Translations under genes and position numbers: made by a program
Notes under the pieces: model-generated
What the model was told of the DNA's origin: nothing
What the model saw: only the letters and a program-made list of their open reading frames with translations
The model's database searches: none
In this document: positions 8,524-16,948 of the stretch, piece after piece
Numbering within the stretch: the first letter of the stretch is position 1
Layout of the letters: every line of letters starts with the position of its first letter
Origin: Acidimicrobiales bacterium
Lineage (GTDB): Bacteria > Actinomycetota > Acidimicrobiia > Acidimicrobiales > UBA8592
Assembly: GCA_013912105.1 (NCBI GenBank)
Contig: JACERY010000014.1
Location: 1 to 45,909 of the forward strand
Direction: 5' to 3'
DNA length: 45,909 nt

Positions 8524-9795
8524 TTACGCCTTTTCAAAAGTAAAGTACAGCTCAGTAAATGATCTAAGTGTAAAGTTCATATGATGTTCAAAACTATTCT
8601 TTTCTTTAGCGAACTCAATTTTTTTCAATCTCTTTAATAGTAATTCCATTGCTATGTTCTGCTCAAGACGAGTTAGACCTGCTCCAGGACAATGCGTCTC
8701 CCCAATGGAGAAGGCTAGATGCTTTGATGCATTATCTCGTTCAAGTTCAAGATTAGCTGGGCATTCAAATTGGCTTTTATCTCTATTAGCCGCAGCGTAC
8801 CGCATGTGTATGTGAGAACCTTTTGGTATAGAAACCCCAGCAATTTCCGTATCTTCTAACGCATGTCGGTCCATGCCCTGTGTGGGAGATTCAAGTCTTA
8901 GGACCTCTTCAACAAACGTTCGTATTTGTTCGGGTTTTGAAGCTAAAGTTGCTTGGAGATCCGGATTTTCAATCAAAAGCCAAAGACCTGAGGTCAAAGC
9001 AAAAGTAGTAGTTTCGTTCCCACCGATATAAAGATGGTCGACCATGTTGATGATTTCGGTATCAGTTAGCATTCTTGTGCCGGAATGTAATTGAACTGGG
9101 GTGCTTACCAGATAACTAACTACGTCTTCTCTTGGGTCTTCTCTTGGGTTTTTTCTACGTTCCTTAATGTGGTCATGAATATAATGCTGAAACTCGACCA
9201 TTAAATGAGCTACTTCTTTCTCCTGTTCTGCATCAAGTTGAAGGGAGAACGGGGCTACCCATGCTTCGCTCCAAATTTTAAGTCGTTGAAGATCTTCTAG
9301 GGGAAAGCCCATCATTTTTGTGATTACCATAGATGGCAGTAATTCTGCGAACTGGCTTACATATTCAACTTCTCCATCATCAATCCAGTTATCAATAAGT
9401 TCATTGGCGATTTCTGTAATTAATCCTGTCTGCTTTTTAGCCCCTTTGACAGAAAAGAAATGATCGACCATGTCGCGATACCTCCGATGATTCGGAGGGT
9501 TAGACCCAAGAATACTCATTTTCGGCCACCCATTTCGTTCGAAATAGTCTTGAGCTTCAGAGTCAGATATTAATGGTCGAGATTTACCGGCACCGCGAAG
9601 AAACAAATTTGTTTTTCTAAGAACATCGTAGATGTCCTCATAGCGTGTTAGAAAATATGTTTGTGTGTCTGGTACCTGATACACGGGACATTCTGACCGC
9701 AATAGGTCAAAGGTGGGATAAGGATTTTCAATTGTTTCGCGAGCGAAAACATCTACTTCTTCCACACTTTGCGGTTTTCCTTTGTCCATAGCCAT
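8524..9795 (-). CDS. Cytochrome P450 (first of two)
   Basis: 423-residue soluble bacterial class I P450. Visible are the I-helix GGNETT (258-263, with Asn-Glu where Asp-Glu is common), the ExxR of helix K (EVLR, 297-300) and the heme loop FSIGETHCPG with Cys369 as the axial ligand. In that loop FSIGETHCPG replaces the usual FGxGxHxCxG. Start ATG 9795 follows a strong GGAGGG at good spacing. It needs a ferredoxin/reductase pair, none of which is in the window. The gene is divergent from the RidA-family gene, and the 97-base gap between them holds a 29-bp imperfect palindrome. A 12-bp tandem duplication inside the gene gives PREDPRED. Substrate unknown. Confidence 0.92.
   Translation of the reverse strand: MAMDKGKPQSVEEVDVFARETIENPYPTFDLLRSECPVYQVPDTQTYFLTRYEDIYDVLRKTNLFLRGAGKSRPLISDSEAQDYFERNGWPKMSILGSNPPNHRRYRDMVDHFFSVKGAKKQTGLITEIANELIDNWIDDGEVEYVSQFAELLPSMVITKMMGFPLEDLQRLKIWSEAWVAPFSLQLDAEQEKEVAHLMVEFQHYIHDHIKERRKNPREDPREDVVSYLVSTPVQLHSGTRMLTDTEIINMVDHLYIGGNETTTFALTSGLWLLIENPDLQATLASKPEQIRTFVEEVLRLESPTQGMDRHALEDTEIAGVSIPKGSHIHMRYAAANRDKSQFECPANLELERDNASKHLAFSIGETHCPGAGLTRLEQNIAMELLLKRLKKIEFAKEKNSFEHHMNFTLRSFTELYFTFEKA
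9125..9148 (-). repeat. 12-bp tandem duplication within the P450 gene
   Basis: TCTTCTCTTGGG occurs twice back to back (9125-9136 and 9137-9148). It is in frame and produces the peptide repeat PREDPRED in a surface-type loop after the H/I region. Probably a replication-slippage duplication; whether it is fixed in relatives is unknown. Confidence 0.8.
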
Positions 9796-9827
9796 TACCC
9801 TCCTGCCAGTGAAATAGATGATATCAG

Positions 9828-9856
9828 AAGTTAAATATGTGGTACATCTTTAACTT
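9828..9856. promoter_or_regulatory. 29-bp imperfect palindrome, candidate operator between P450 and RidA-family genes
   Basis: Outer arms AAGTTAAA (9828-9835) and TTTAACTT (9849-9856) are perfect inverted copies. Inner arms ATGT (9837-9840) and ACAT (9844-9847) share the same dyad centre at 9842. In all, 12 of 14 symmetric positions match. Arm centres are 21 bp apart, two helical turns, as for a dimeric repressor. It lies between two divergent starts, so it could control both. No regulator gene is nearby. Confidence 0.5.
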
Positions 9857-9895
9857 ACTTCAACATTAACGGCATTCTCGTGCCAATATGGAGTG

Positions 9896-10279
9896 ATGAA
9901 CTACAGAATAAATCCTCGAACTATACACCCACCTGCTGCTAAATATTCTCACGCTGTTCTATCAACTGGGTTCCAGAAGATTCTTCATTCATCCGGTGTA
10001 GTTCCGGTAGATTCTGAAGGGATAACGCCAGAACACATTGGAGATCAAGCTAATTTAATCTGGAAGAACATCGGGGAAATTCTGAGGGAAGCGCATATGG
10101 AAGTCAGCGACATTGTGGAAGTAACTACCTATGTTGTGAATAATCGAGACCTTCAAGTGGTAATGGAATCTAGAGACGCTCACTTAAAGGGACACCGAGC
10201 TGCCTCAACTCTTGTAACTGTTTCAGAGCTAGCTCAAGAGCAGTGGAAAATGGAAATATCTATTGTTGCCGTTAAGTAA
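9896..10279 (+). CDS. RidA (YjgF/YER057c/UK114)-family protein
   Basis: 127 residues covering the whole Rid domain (VLSTGFQKILHSSGVVPVD at the start, EVTTYVVNNRDLQVV in the middle). Members form trimers. True RidA enzymes hydrolyse reactive enamine/imine intermediates using a conserved Arg near residue 105. Here the corresponding C-terminal segment reads RAASTLVTVSELAQEQWKMEISIVAVK, without the canonical RxxVxV-type arginine, so it may belong to a non-deaminase Rid subgroup found in catabolic clusters. ATG 9896 is preferred over the GTG one codon earlier. Divergent from the first P450 and convergent with the second. Confidence 0.85.
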   Translation: MNYRINPRTIHPPAAKYSHAVLSTGFQKILHSSGVVPVDSEGITPEHIGDQANLIWKNIGEILREAHMEVSDIVEVTTYVVNNRDLQVVMESRDAHLKGHRAASTLVTVSELAQEQWKMEISIVAVK

Positions 10280-10291
10280 CTAAGTTACTTA
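10273..10291. repeat. 19-bp palindrome spanning both convergent stop codons
   Basis: TAAGTAAC, three-base centre TAA, GTTACTTA. The TAA stops of the RidA-family gene and of the second P450 both lie inside it. It could be a weak bidirectional terminator, but the stem is AT-rich and there is no long T run, so the role is uncertain. Confidence 0.35.
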
Positions 10292-11572
10292 TTTGCTTCT
10301 AGGCCGGTACGTGACATGAAGTTCTTTTAATCCGCGTAGCACAAATGAATCCTCGTATTCGAAAGTGTTCTTTGTTGCATCAAGTTCAATGTCTTCAACG
10401 GCTTCCAGTAATCGCTCTATTGCTATTTTTGCCTCTGACCTAGCTAACAGAGCTCCTATGCAATAGTGCTCTCCGTGCCCAAACGCTATGTGGTCTCTGG
10501 CATTTTCACGATCAACAGAAAAATTATCCGGATCTGGGAAAACTTCAGGGTCTCGGTTTGCTGCGGCGAAAATCACCCAAATATGCTCTCCGGCTTTTAT
10601 CTTAACTCCATTAACTTCTGTGTCACATTTTGCAGACCGAAAAAGGCCTCCTACTGGCGCTTCGAAGCGAAGACCTTCTTCTATAAAATTATCTATAAGT
10701 TTTGGGTTATCTCGTAACAAATTCTCTAAGTTATCATCAACAGCAAGACGGTACATGAGGTTTGTTAAAAGCTTCGTGGTCGTTTCGTTGCCGGCAACTA
10801 AAAACTGTTGAAGCATAGAGAGCATCTCTGCTTGATTCAACATTTGGTCGTTAACTTCAGCAGTAGCAACATCTGAGATAATATCCTCTTCTGGAGATTC
10901 ACGTCTTTGCCGAAGTAAATCACCAAAAAATTCGTTAAAGTCCTTTAGCGAAATTAGATAGTCACGAACCTTTTCTACATTTGGATCAGGATTTCCTACT
11001 GGCATTACTAAGTCATCTGACCATTTTTTGAATTTGTCTAGGTCGCTTGTGCCAACCCCAAGCGCATAAGCAATTATGGTCATAGGTAGCCAAACGGCAA
11101 ATTCTCCTACAAATTCCATTTGCTGTTTTTGCTTAATAGGTTCAAGAAGATTATCAGCTACTTCATGAATCATTGGTTCCATCCCGCGTAAACGAGTGGG
11201 ACGAAATGCCCTGTTAACTGCTTTACGTTGACGCCGGTGCTCAGGGGGATCAGCGTTTAAAAGAACAGCTGAATTGGCGGCATTAGCTAAAAATGTTTGA
11301 AAATACTCTTGCATGTTGGGATCTTTAGCTAATTCCTCCATCGAAGTCGCAAATCCACCTCGGCCATCGCGCGGTCCTGTTGGCATCAAAGAAGAGAATC
11401 TATCGGTGTCATGAAGGAACTCCATGGCATCCTCATATCGAGTACATACCCAGGTTCCAAGCTTTTCGCTGAAATGGAGCGGATTTTCTGCTCTCAGCTC
11501 TGAAAAAATTGGATACGGACATCCTATTGCTTCTTGTTCTCTATTTATTAGCGCATCAAGTCGATCAACCAT
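10289..11572 (-). CDS. Cytochrome P450 (second of two)
   Basis: 427 residues with all P450 landmarks: I-helix AGNETT (260-265), ExxR as EEGLR (298-302) and the canonical heme-binding loop FGHGEHYCIG with Cys371. PEHRRQRKAVNRAF is the typical C-helix heme-propionate region. Bacterial soluble class I type; redox partners are not in the window. It is clearly a different subfamily from the P450 at 8524. It lies downstream of an SDR on the same strand (34-base gap), so an alcohol formed by the P450 might be oxidised by that SDR; this link is inference. Confidence 0.93.
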   Translation of the reverse strand: MVDRLDALINREQEAIGCPYPIFSELRAENPLHFSEKLGTWVCTRYEDAMEFLHDTDRFSSLMPTGPRDGRGGFATSMEELAKDPNMQEYFQTFLANAANSAVLLNADPPEHRRQRKAVNRAFRPTRLRGMEPMIHEVADNLLEPIKQKQQMEFVGEFAVWLPMTIIAYALGVGTSDLDKFKKWSDDLVMPVGNPDPNVEKVRDYLISLKDFNEFFGDLLRQRRESPEEDIISDVATAEVNDQMLNQAEMLSMLQQFLVAGNETTTKLLTNLMYRLAVDDNLENLLRDNPKLIDNFIEEGLRFEAPVGGLFRSAKCDTEVNGVKIKAGEHIWVIFAAANRDPEVFPDPDNFSVDRENARDHIAFGHGEHYCIGALLARSEAKIAIERLLEAVEDIELDATKNTFEYEDSFVLRGLKELHVTYRPRSK

Positions 11573-11605
11573 AATTACTGTTTTAGCATTTAGTTTTAGA
11601 TATTG

Positions 11606-12358
11606 CTAAATGTTCAACATTCCGCCATCCACTCTAATGACTTGCCCTGTCACATAACTCGCTAAATCAGAAGCGAGAAAACAGATTACATTGGCAATCT
11701 CCTCCGGCATTCCCCATTTACCCAAAGGAACACGTTTAACAAAATTTTTCATCACGTTCTCTTCACCCAGAAGTTCAAATGTTGGTTCCCACATCTCGGT
11801 CAGGCATAATCCGGGGGAAACAGAATTTACCCGCACTCCCTTGTTGCCCCATTCATTGCTGAGGTTCTTTGAGAGCGTGTTTAGACCTCCTTTTGAGGCA
11901 GCGTAGGCTCCCTGCGTTCCTCCAGCTCCACCAGCTGCTGTTGAAGATACGTTCACAATATTCCCTTGAGTAGCAAAGAGATCTTTTGCAAACACTGAGC
12001 ACAACATGAACGCCTGCCGTAAATTTACAAGAAGGGTTTCATCAATCGCAGCTGCAGTTGCACGATGTGCTGGTTCATTTCGTTCAACAGCTGCATTGTT
12101 TACTAGAATGTCAATCTTTTCGAACTTCTCCATTGTCCTCATTCTGATCAGATCAATAGACAGATCAACACTCAAGTCGCAATCGACAACCAATGATTCA
12201 TTGTTTAACTCACTAGCTAGGTCTTTGAGCTTATTTCTACTTCTAGAAACAAGAACAACATTCGCTCCGCCTTCATCCAACTGTCGAACTGTAGCTTCAC
12301 CAATACCTCGACTTGCTCCCGTAACAACTGCGACTTTGTCTTCAAAGTTAAAAGCCAT
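11606..12358 (-). CDS. SDR-family NAD(P)-dependent oxidoreductase
   Basis: 250-residue classical short-chain dehydrogenase from ATG 12358, which follows AAAGGGGG at good spacing. An upstream in-frame start at 12397 adds 13 unlike residues and is rejected. The cofactor motif TGASRGIG is at 13-20 and NNAAVERNE takes the NNAG position. Catalytic Ser is in NVSSTAAG, and the YxxxK motif is YAASK. The C-terminal VRVDGGM segment is normal. Oxidises or reduces a hydroxyl/keto group in the cytoplasm; the substrate is unknown. Same strand as, and just upstream of, the second P450. Confidence 0.9.
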   Translation of the reverse strand: MAFNFEDKVAVVTGASRGIGEATVRQLDEGGANVVLVSRSRNKLKDLASELNNESLVVDCDLSVDLSIDLIRMRTMEKFEKIDILVNNAAVERNEPAHRATAAAIDETLLVNLRQAFMLCSVFAKDLFATQGNIVNVSSTAAGGAGGTQGAYAASKGGLNTLSKNLSNEWGNKGVRVNSVSPGLCLTEMWEPTFELLGEENVMKNFVKRVPLGKWGMPEEIANVICFLASDLASYVTGQVIRVDGGMLNI

Positions 12359-12426
12359 TGGATCCCCCTTTATTAATGATTCAGTCAGGTAAAGCAAAAC
12401 ATGTCTGATAATGGCACAATAGAACT

Positions 12427-13257
12427 ATGCATAGTTTATTTGACCCTTCTTCTTATGAGACAATTTCGGTAGAAGTAAAAAATAATGTTGGAATTGTTAC
12501 TTTAAATCGACCTGATGTCTTACATGCGTTCAATGATACTATGTGCAATGAGGTACAAGAAACTTGGAAAGCGTTCCGAGAAATTGATGAAGTTCACTCA
12601 ATACTTTTAACCGCTTCTGGTGATAAAGCCTTCTGCGTTGGGATCGATAGGGGTGGCCAGATGCCCGCTCTTGAAGACACAGAAAGCCTTTACGGAACAT
12701 CTAACAATTATATGTATGACGATCCTGGAGATACTCTAGGTCCCAAGTCCTGCGATCTATGGAAACCTGTGATATGCGCCGTAAATGGAATGTGCTGCGG
12801 CGGGGCCTTCTACTTCTTAGCTGAGTGCGATATCATTTTGGCATCCGAGAATGCTACTTTCTTTGACCCACATGTTACTTACGGAATGCCTGCAGTATAT
12901 GAACCAATAAAAATGGCGCAGCGCTTGCCGATAGGTGAAATTCTACGGTTGACTTTATTAGGAAATTATGAGCGCGTTAGCGCAAGCACAGCTCTTCGAA
13001 TAGGACTTGTTAGCGAAGTGACTCCATTTAATGAACTCCAAGAAAAATCATTTTGGATAGCTGAAAGCATAGCTAGCCAACCAACTATTGCTGTTCAGGC
13101 GAGTCTTCGTGCTATCTGGGCTGCAAATGACCTCAACCGGTTAGATGCGTTATCTTTAGCTCCTTCGATTCTTACCGCCGGCATGTCTAAAACAGCTATG
13201 CGGGAAGGCCAAGAAGCTTTTGAAAGTGGCAAAAGAATAGATTATCGAACTCGGTAA
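12427..13257 (+). CDS. Enoyl-CoA hydratase/isomerase family protein
   Basis: 276-residue crotonase-fold protein. Visible: IVTLNRPDVLHAFNDTM near the N-terminus, the first oxyanion-hole segment DKAFCVGID and the second, GMCCGGAFYFLAECDI. The C-terminal QEGQEAFESGKR-type helix (REGQEAFESGKRIDYR) is also normal. Members hydrate, isomerise or hydrolyse acyl-CoA thioesters. The usual acidic catalytic residue after the second oxyanion segment cannot be assigned with certainty: HVTYGMPAVYEP lacks the clear Glu of true hydratases, so this may be an isomerase or other activity. Divergent from the SDR; the 68-base gap contains both starts. Confidence 0.87.
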   Translation: MHSLFDPSSYETISVEVKNNVGIVTLNRPDVLHAFNDTMCNEVQETWKAFREIDEVHSILLTASGDKAFCVGIDRGGQMPALEDTESLYGTSNNYMYDDPGDTLGPKSCDLWKPVICAVNGMCCGGAFYFLAECDIILASENATFFDPHVTYGMPAVYEPIKMAQRLPIGEILRLTLLGNYERVSASTALRIGLVSEVTPFNELQEKSFWIAESIASQPTIAVQASLRAIWAANDLNRLDALSLAPSILTAGMSKTAMREGQEAFESGKRIDYRTR

Positions 13258-13265
13258 CGACTTTA

Positions 13266-13294
13266 TTGGGATATCAAAATTTTTTTAGTAACCT
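13266..13294 (+). promoter_or_regulatory. Predicted promoter of the leuA leader
   Basis: TTGGGA (13266-13271), 17 bp, then TAACCT (13289-13294). A start about 7 bp after the -10 would put the first transcribed base at the ATG of the leader peptide (13302), giving a leaderless leader peptide as is common in actinobacteria. The match is only moderate. Confidence 0.35.
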
Positions 13295-13301
13295 TTAATG
13301 T

Positions 13302-13349
13302 ATGCGTTACCTACTCCTTGACCTTCGACTTACGTGCCCGGTGGCTTAA
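13302..13349 (+). CDS. leuA leader peptide
   Basis: A 15-codon ORF upstream of leuA encodes MRYLLLDLRLTCPVA. Five of its residues are leucine, three in a row, which is the hallmark of amino-acid-sensing attenuation. Its stop codon lies inside the loop of a 9-bp hairpin. Ribosome stalling on scarce Leu-tRNA over codons 4-10 would hold the ribosome short of the hairpin and change leader folding, raising leuA expression. Leader peptides of this kind upstream of leuA have been described in Actinobacteria by comparative genomics. There is no clear SD; leaderless translation is possible. Confidence 0.7.
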   Translation: MRYLLLDLRLTCPVA

Positions 13350-13365
13350 AAACCCTGCCATCGGG
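13337..13365 (+). promoter_or_regulatory. leuA attenuation hairpin
   Basis: CCCGGTGGC (13337-13345) pairs over 9 bp with GCCATCGGG (13357-13365), with one G-U pair, around an 11-nt loop. The 5' arm covers the last codons of the leader peptide, so a translating ribosome would open it. No T run follows, so it does not look like an intrinsic terminator; control at translation or with another factor is more likely. The leuA SD (GAGAGG) is about 20 nt downstream. Confidence 0.6.
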
Positions 13366-13396
13366 AGAATCAGTCGTAACAAGTTGAGAGGAAAAA

Positions 13397-15106
13397 ATGA
13401 GCAATAACCAAAACCCAATTAATCGGCAAACCACAAGTCCGATGTCATTTCATAGATACCAGTCTTTTGCACCTATAGAACTTCCAGATAGAACCTGGCC
13501 AAGTACGGTCATATCGAAAGCGCCACTCTGGTGCTCAGTTGACCTTAGGGATGGTAATCAGGCCCTGATAGAGCCCATGGACCCTGATAGGAAATGGCGA
13601 ATGTTCACTAAGCTCGTCGAAATTGGATTTAAAGAGATTGAGGTTGGCTTTCCTTCAGCTTCTGACGCTGATTTTACTTTTGTACGTGAAATTATTGAAG
13701 AAGGCGCTATACCTGATGATGTAACTATTCAGGTACTTGTCCAAAGTAGGCGAGAATTAATTGACCGGACATATCAAGCTATAAGCGGTGCGAAGCAAGC
13801 GATTGTTCACTTCTATAATTCAACATCAACATTGCAGCGAGAAGTTGTTTTTGGCATGGATACCGATGGCATTAAAACAATTGCAACAGACGCAGCGTCA
13901 TACTGTAAAAGTCTCGAATCAAGTATTCCTGATACAAACATTCGGTACGAATATTCGCCCGAGTCCTTTACGGGTACTGAGCTACCGTTTGCGAAAGAGA
14001 TCTGCGATGCAGTGGTAGATATCATCGATCCAAGTCCAAACAATAAGATTATTCTTAACCTCCCAGCAACTGTAGAGATGGCATCTGCAAATACATATGG
14101 CGACATGATCGAATGGATGCATCGGAATCTAAATCGTAGAGATGAAATTATCCTCAGCTTGCATCCGCATAATGATAGGGGTACTGGAGTTGCAGCTGCA
14201 GAATTTGGTTTAATGGCAGGTGCGGATCGTGTTGAAGGAACACTTTTTGGAAATGGTGAGCGAACGGGGAATGTTGACCTCATTAACATAGCTTTGAATA
14301 TGTTCAGCCAGGGAGTTGACCCGATGCTCGATATGAGAGATATCAATGACATCCGCCGCGTAGCAGAATACTGCAACCAGCTTCCGATCCACCCTCGACA
14401 TCCTTATGTTGGAGACCTTGTTTACACAGCATTTTCAGGCTCACATCAAGATGCGATTAAGAAGGGCTTCGAGGCTTTAGCTTCTGCTGAAAGAGATACT
14501 TTCGAAGTCCCGTATATACCGATTGATCCTTTAGACGTTGGCAGAACGTATGAAGATGTTGTGAGAGTCAATAGCCAATCAGGAAAGGGCGGGGTCTCTT
14601 ATCTATTAAAGACTGAGAATCAATTTGACCTTCCCCGAAGGATGCAAATTGAATTTACGAGGTCAATACAAAAGATAACGGATTTGACCGGTAAAGAAAT
14701 AACAGCGCAACAAATATTCAATGAGTTCGCTGGAGAGTATCTTGATATTGACTCCCCATACGTACTTCATGGTTACGAATCAGCCCAAAACTCTGAAGGT
14801 CGAGATAGAACGCTGCTAACTGCAAGAATGTCGAACGAGGGCGAACAAATGATGGTTCAGGGAGAAGGCTCTGGTTCCTTGGACGCATTTATCAGGGGCT
14901 TAAGGGAAGCTCTGACAAAAGACTTAAGAGTTCTAGATTATCACGAGCATTCTAAAGGAACAGGAGTTGACGCCATAGCAGTTGCCTACGTCGAGATGGC
15001 CGTTGATGGATATGAACTCTGGGGATGTGGTTTACATACTGACATCACTCGTGCATCTATGAGAGCTATCATTAGCGCTATTAATAGAGCAGTTAAAAAT
15101 AGCTAA
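13397..15106 (+). CDS. leuA: 2-isopropylmalate synthase
   Basis: First committed step of leucine synthesis: acetyl-CoA plus 2-oxoisovalerate to 2-isopropylmalate. 569 residues, the long actinobacterial form. An N-terminal extension (FAPIELPDRTWPS) precedes the HMGL-like TIM barrel with SVDLRDGNQALIEPM (metal-binding Asp and catalytic Arg) and VGFPSASDADF. The metal ligands HPHND are in the SLHPHNDRGTG segment, and GNGERTGNVDL follows. The C-terminal 130 residues are the LeuA dimer/regulatory domain for leucine feedback. ATG 13397 follows GAGAGG. Expression is probably controlled by the leucine-rich leader peptide upstream. A CoA transferase follows on the same strand 29 bases later. Confidence 0.97.
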   Translation: MSNNQNPINRQTTSPMSFHRYQSFAPIELPDRTWPSTVISKAPLWCSVDLRDGNQALIEPMDPDRKWRMFTKLVEIGFKEIEVGFPSASDADFTFVREIIEEGAIPDDVTIQVLVQSRRELIDRTYQAISGAKQAIVHFYNSTSTLQREVVFGMDTDGIKTIATDAASYCKSLESSIPDTNIRYEYSPESFTGTELPFAKEICDAVVDIIDPSPNNKIILNLPATVEMASANTYGDMIEWMHRNLNRRDEIILSLHPHNDRGTGVAAAEFGLMAGADRVEGTLFGNGERTGNVDLINIALNMFSQGVDPMLDMRDINDIRRVAEYCNQLPIHPRHPYVGDLVYTAFSGSHQDAIKKGFEALASAERDTFEVPYIPIDPLDVGRTYEDVVRVNSQSGKGGVSYLLKTENQFDLPRRMQIEFTRSIQKITDLTGKEITAQQIFNEFAGEYLDIDSPYVLHGYESAQNSEGRDRTLLTARMSNEGEQMMVQGEGSGSLDAFIRGLREALTKDLRVLDYHEHSKGTGVDAIAVAYVEMAVDGYELWGCGLHTDITRASMRAIISAINRAVKNS

Positions 15107-15135
15107 TCCTCAAATTGCAAAAAAGGAGCTAACTA

Positions 15136-16359
15136 GTGGAGAGTGCTGAATCTAATCGTGAAGCTGTTCTACCTCTCACCGGAGTCCGAGTTTTAGCTGC
15201 TGAACAAATGCAATCACTCCCCTATGCGACGCAATTGTTGGCTAGCCTCGGTGCCGAGATTGTTAAAGTTGAGCATCCGACACGCGGTGATTTAGGAAGG
15301 TCGAGTTTACCTAGCACAATTGATACTGAAGGGAATCCCGTTGGAGCTACTTTTCTTCGCAATAATTTGTATAAGAAAAGCATTGCGTTGGATCTAAAAA
15401 ATGAATTGGGGCAGGACTTATTTCGGCGTTTAGCGAAGAATTTTGATATTGTAGCTGAGAATTTTAAACCTGGAACAATGGAAAAATTTGGCCTGAGCTA
15501 CAAGGATTTCCGAGAAAGCCAACCTGAACTTATCTATCTTTCTATTTCTGGTTTTGGCAATACAGTTGAAAGTCCGTATAGTTCGTGGCCAGCATTTGCT
15601 CCTATCGCTGAGGCAATGTCTGGTATCTATAATTTCAACAGAAACGAAACAGATGAGATTAAAGTTTCACCGGTTGGAGCGTTAGGTGATACAGGCAGTG
15701 GCTTATTCGCTGTTATCGGCGTTCTTTCTGCGCTTCGTCAGAGAGACCAAACAGGGGTCGGACTACACATTGATATTTCTATGCTTGATTCAATGGTTGC
15801 TTTCGCGGACATAGTTCCAAATTATTTTTCTCTTGGGAAAAATCCACGCACTCCTAGCTTGCTAATAAACCATGGTTTTAAAATCAAAGCTGGAGAAATT
15901 GTAATTCAAATCGGACGAGAGCATCAGTTCGAGTCCTTTGCCAAATTACTTGGCAAGTCAGATTGGTTGTCAGATGAACGATTCGCTTCAAGATTAGGCT
16001 GGGTTGAGAATATAGATATTATTCGTGAAGCAGTCTTCGATTGGGCAGGCGAGAAAAGTCTAATAACTGTTTGCGAGAATCTTGCCGAAAATGGTGTAGC
16101 TGCTGCCCCAGCCTTTGAGGCAAGCGATGTCGTTAATGATCCGCATGTCCTTGCACGGGAAATGCTTATTGAAGTCCCCACTGGTGGTGAGCATCGCGTT
16201 CTTACGGCTGGAAATCCAGTACGAATGACAAACGTTCCACGCAGAACTGTTACGCCGCCGCCACCCTTAGGTTTCGATACTCAAAGCTTATTACAGCAAG
16301 AACTTTCTATATCCAGAAGTGAATATGATGATCTTCGCTCTGAAGGGATTGTTAACTAA
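15136..16359 (+). CDS. Family III (CaiB/BaiF) CoA transferase, first of two
   Basis: 407 residues. Members move CoA from a donor thioester to a carboxylic acid through an aspartyl anhydride/thioester. The catalytic Asp is in GALGDTGSGLFA. Family segments are GVRVLAAEQMQSLPYATQLLASLGAEIVKVEHP at the N-terminus (shown in two parts: LASLGAEIVKVEHP is the diagnostic part), SIALDLKN, VAENFKPGTMEKFGL and YLSISGFG. The start is GTG 15136 with AAGGAG at good spacing. The first residues PLTGVRVLAAEQ replace the common VLDLT. It is just after leuA but belongs functionally with the catabolic genes that follow. Substrate unknown. Confidence 0.9.
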   Translation: MESAESNREAVLPLTGVRVLAAEQMQSLPYATQLLASLGAEIVKVEHPTRGDLGRSSLPSTIDTEGNPVGATFLRNNLYKKSIALDLKNELGQDLFRRLAKNFDIVAENFKPGTMEKFGLSYKDFRESQPELIYLSISGFGNTVESPYSSWPAFAPIAEAMSGIYNFNRNETDEIKVSPVGALGDTGSGLFAVIGVLSALRQRDQTGVGLHIDISMLDSMVAFADIVPNYFSLGKNPRTPSLLINHGFKIKAGEIVIQIGREHQFESFAKLLGKSDWLSDERFASRLGWVENIDIIREAVFDWAGEKSLITVCENLAENGVAAAPAFEASDVVNDPHVLAREMLIEVPTGGEHRVLTAGNPVRMTNVPRRTVTPPPPLGFDTQSLLQQELSISRSEYDDLRSEGIVN

Positions 16360-16362
16360 TCT

Positions 16363-16911
16363 TTAGCTTTCACGGTTCCTAAAATCTATTACGGCATTAT
16401 CTTCTAAAGGTATCCGTCCGACTCCTACGTTGCTTTCCGGCCAAGATGCCTCCGGAAGCTTTAGAGGCGATTCGCGGCTCTCGCCGAATAGTAAAAAGTG
16501 GCGTCTGCTTTTGAATTTCCATGGATTTTTCCCGCCTATTTCTGCTTTTGATCGCTTGTACTCATCCACATACTTAACTAACTGCACGTAGTAACCTTCA
16601 TTCCTATTTTGTGCGTAGCAACGAGCCCAAACTTCTCCATTAGCTACTTCATCATTTTCGAAAGAAATAATATGATTAGAGACTAAAATTACCGCAAATT
16701 CTAAATCTCCCATGGTCTTTTCTATCATCGATCGCAAAGCAGACTCTCCCTCACCAAGAAAACCAAACGATGCTCCAGAGTCGTAAAGCGACACCATTAA
16801 TTCTGTATCTCTATTAGTAACCGCTTCGGAGTAGCTATAGACAATTTCTCTGATTTGATCCTTTGCAATTAACCTCTCTACCGAACTCCCAATATTATCT
16901 TCCATACCCAT
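16363..16911 (-). CDS. SnoaL-like / NTF2-fold protein
   Basis: 182 residues. The N-terminal helix IAKDQIREIVYSYSEAVTNRDTELMVSLYDSGASF is typical of the SnoaL-like domain (key part REIVYSYSEAVTNRD). It is followed by the strands AVILVSNHIISFENDEVANGEVWARCY and RRHFLLFG. NTF2-fold proteins of this kind include isomerases, dehydratases and ring hydroxylase small subunits, often beside aromatic or polycyclic catabolic genes. No clear catalytic Asp/His pair can be assigned. ATG 16911 or 16905 could be the start. Convergent with the CoA transferase (3-base gap) and divergent from the FDOR gene; an 18-bp palindrome lies in the divergent gap. Confidence 0.75.
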   Translation of the reverse strand: MGMEDNIGSSVERLIAKDQIREIVYSYSEAVTNRDTELMVSLYDSGASFGFLGEGESALRSMIEKTMGDLEFAVILVSNHIISFENDEVANGEVWARCYAQNRNEGYYVQLVKYVDEYKRSKAEIGGKNPWKFKSRRHFLLFGESRESPLKLPEASWPESNVGVGRIPLEDNAVIDFRNRES

Positions 16912-16948
16912 AGTTTCTCACAACTTTGTATCACTGACTTGAGTTTGA

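Noticed and set aside
12356..12397. N-terminal extension of the SDR at 11606
   Set aside because: The 13 extra residues do not resemble SDRs, and ATG 12358 has a strong AAAGGGGG site.
13337..13365. Intrinsic terminator in the leuA leader
   Set aside because: No T tract follows the 3' arm; the sequence goes on AGAATCAG.
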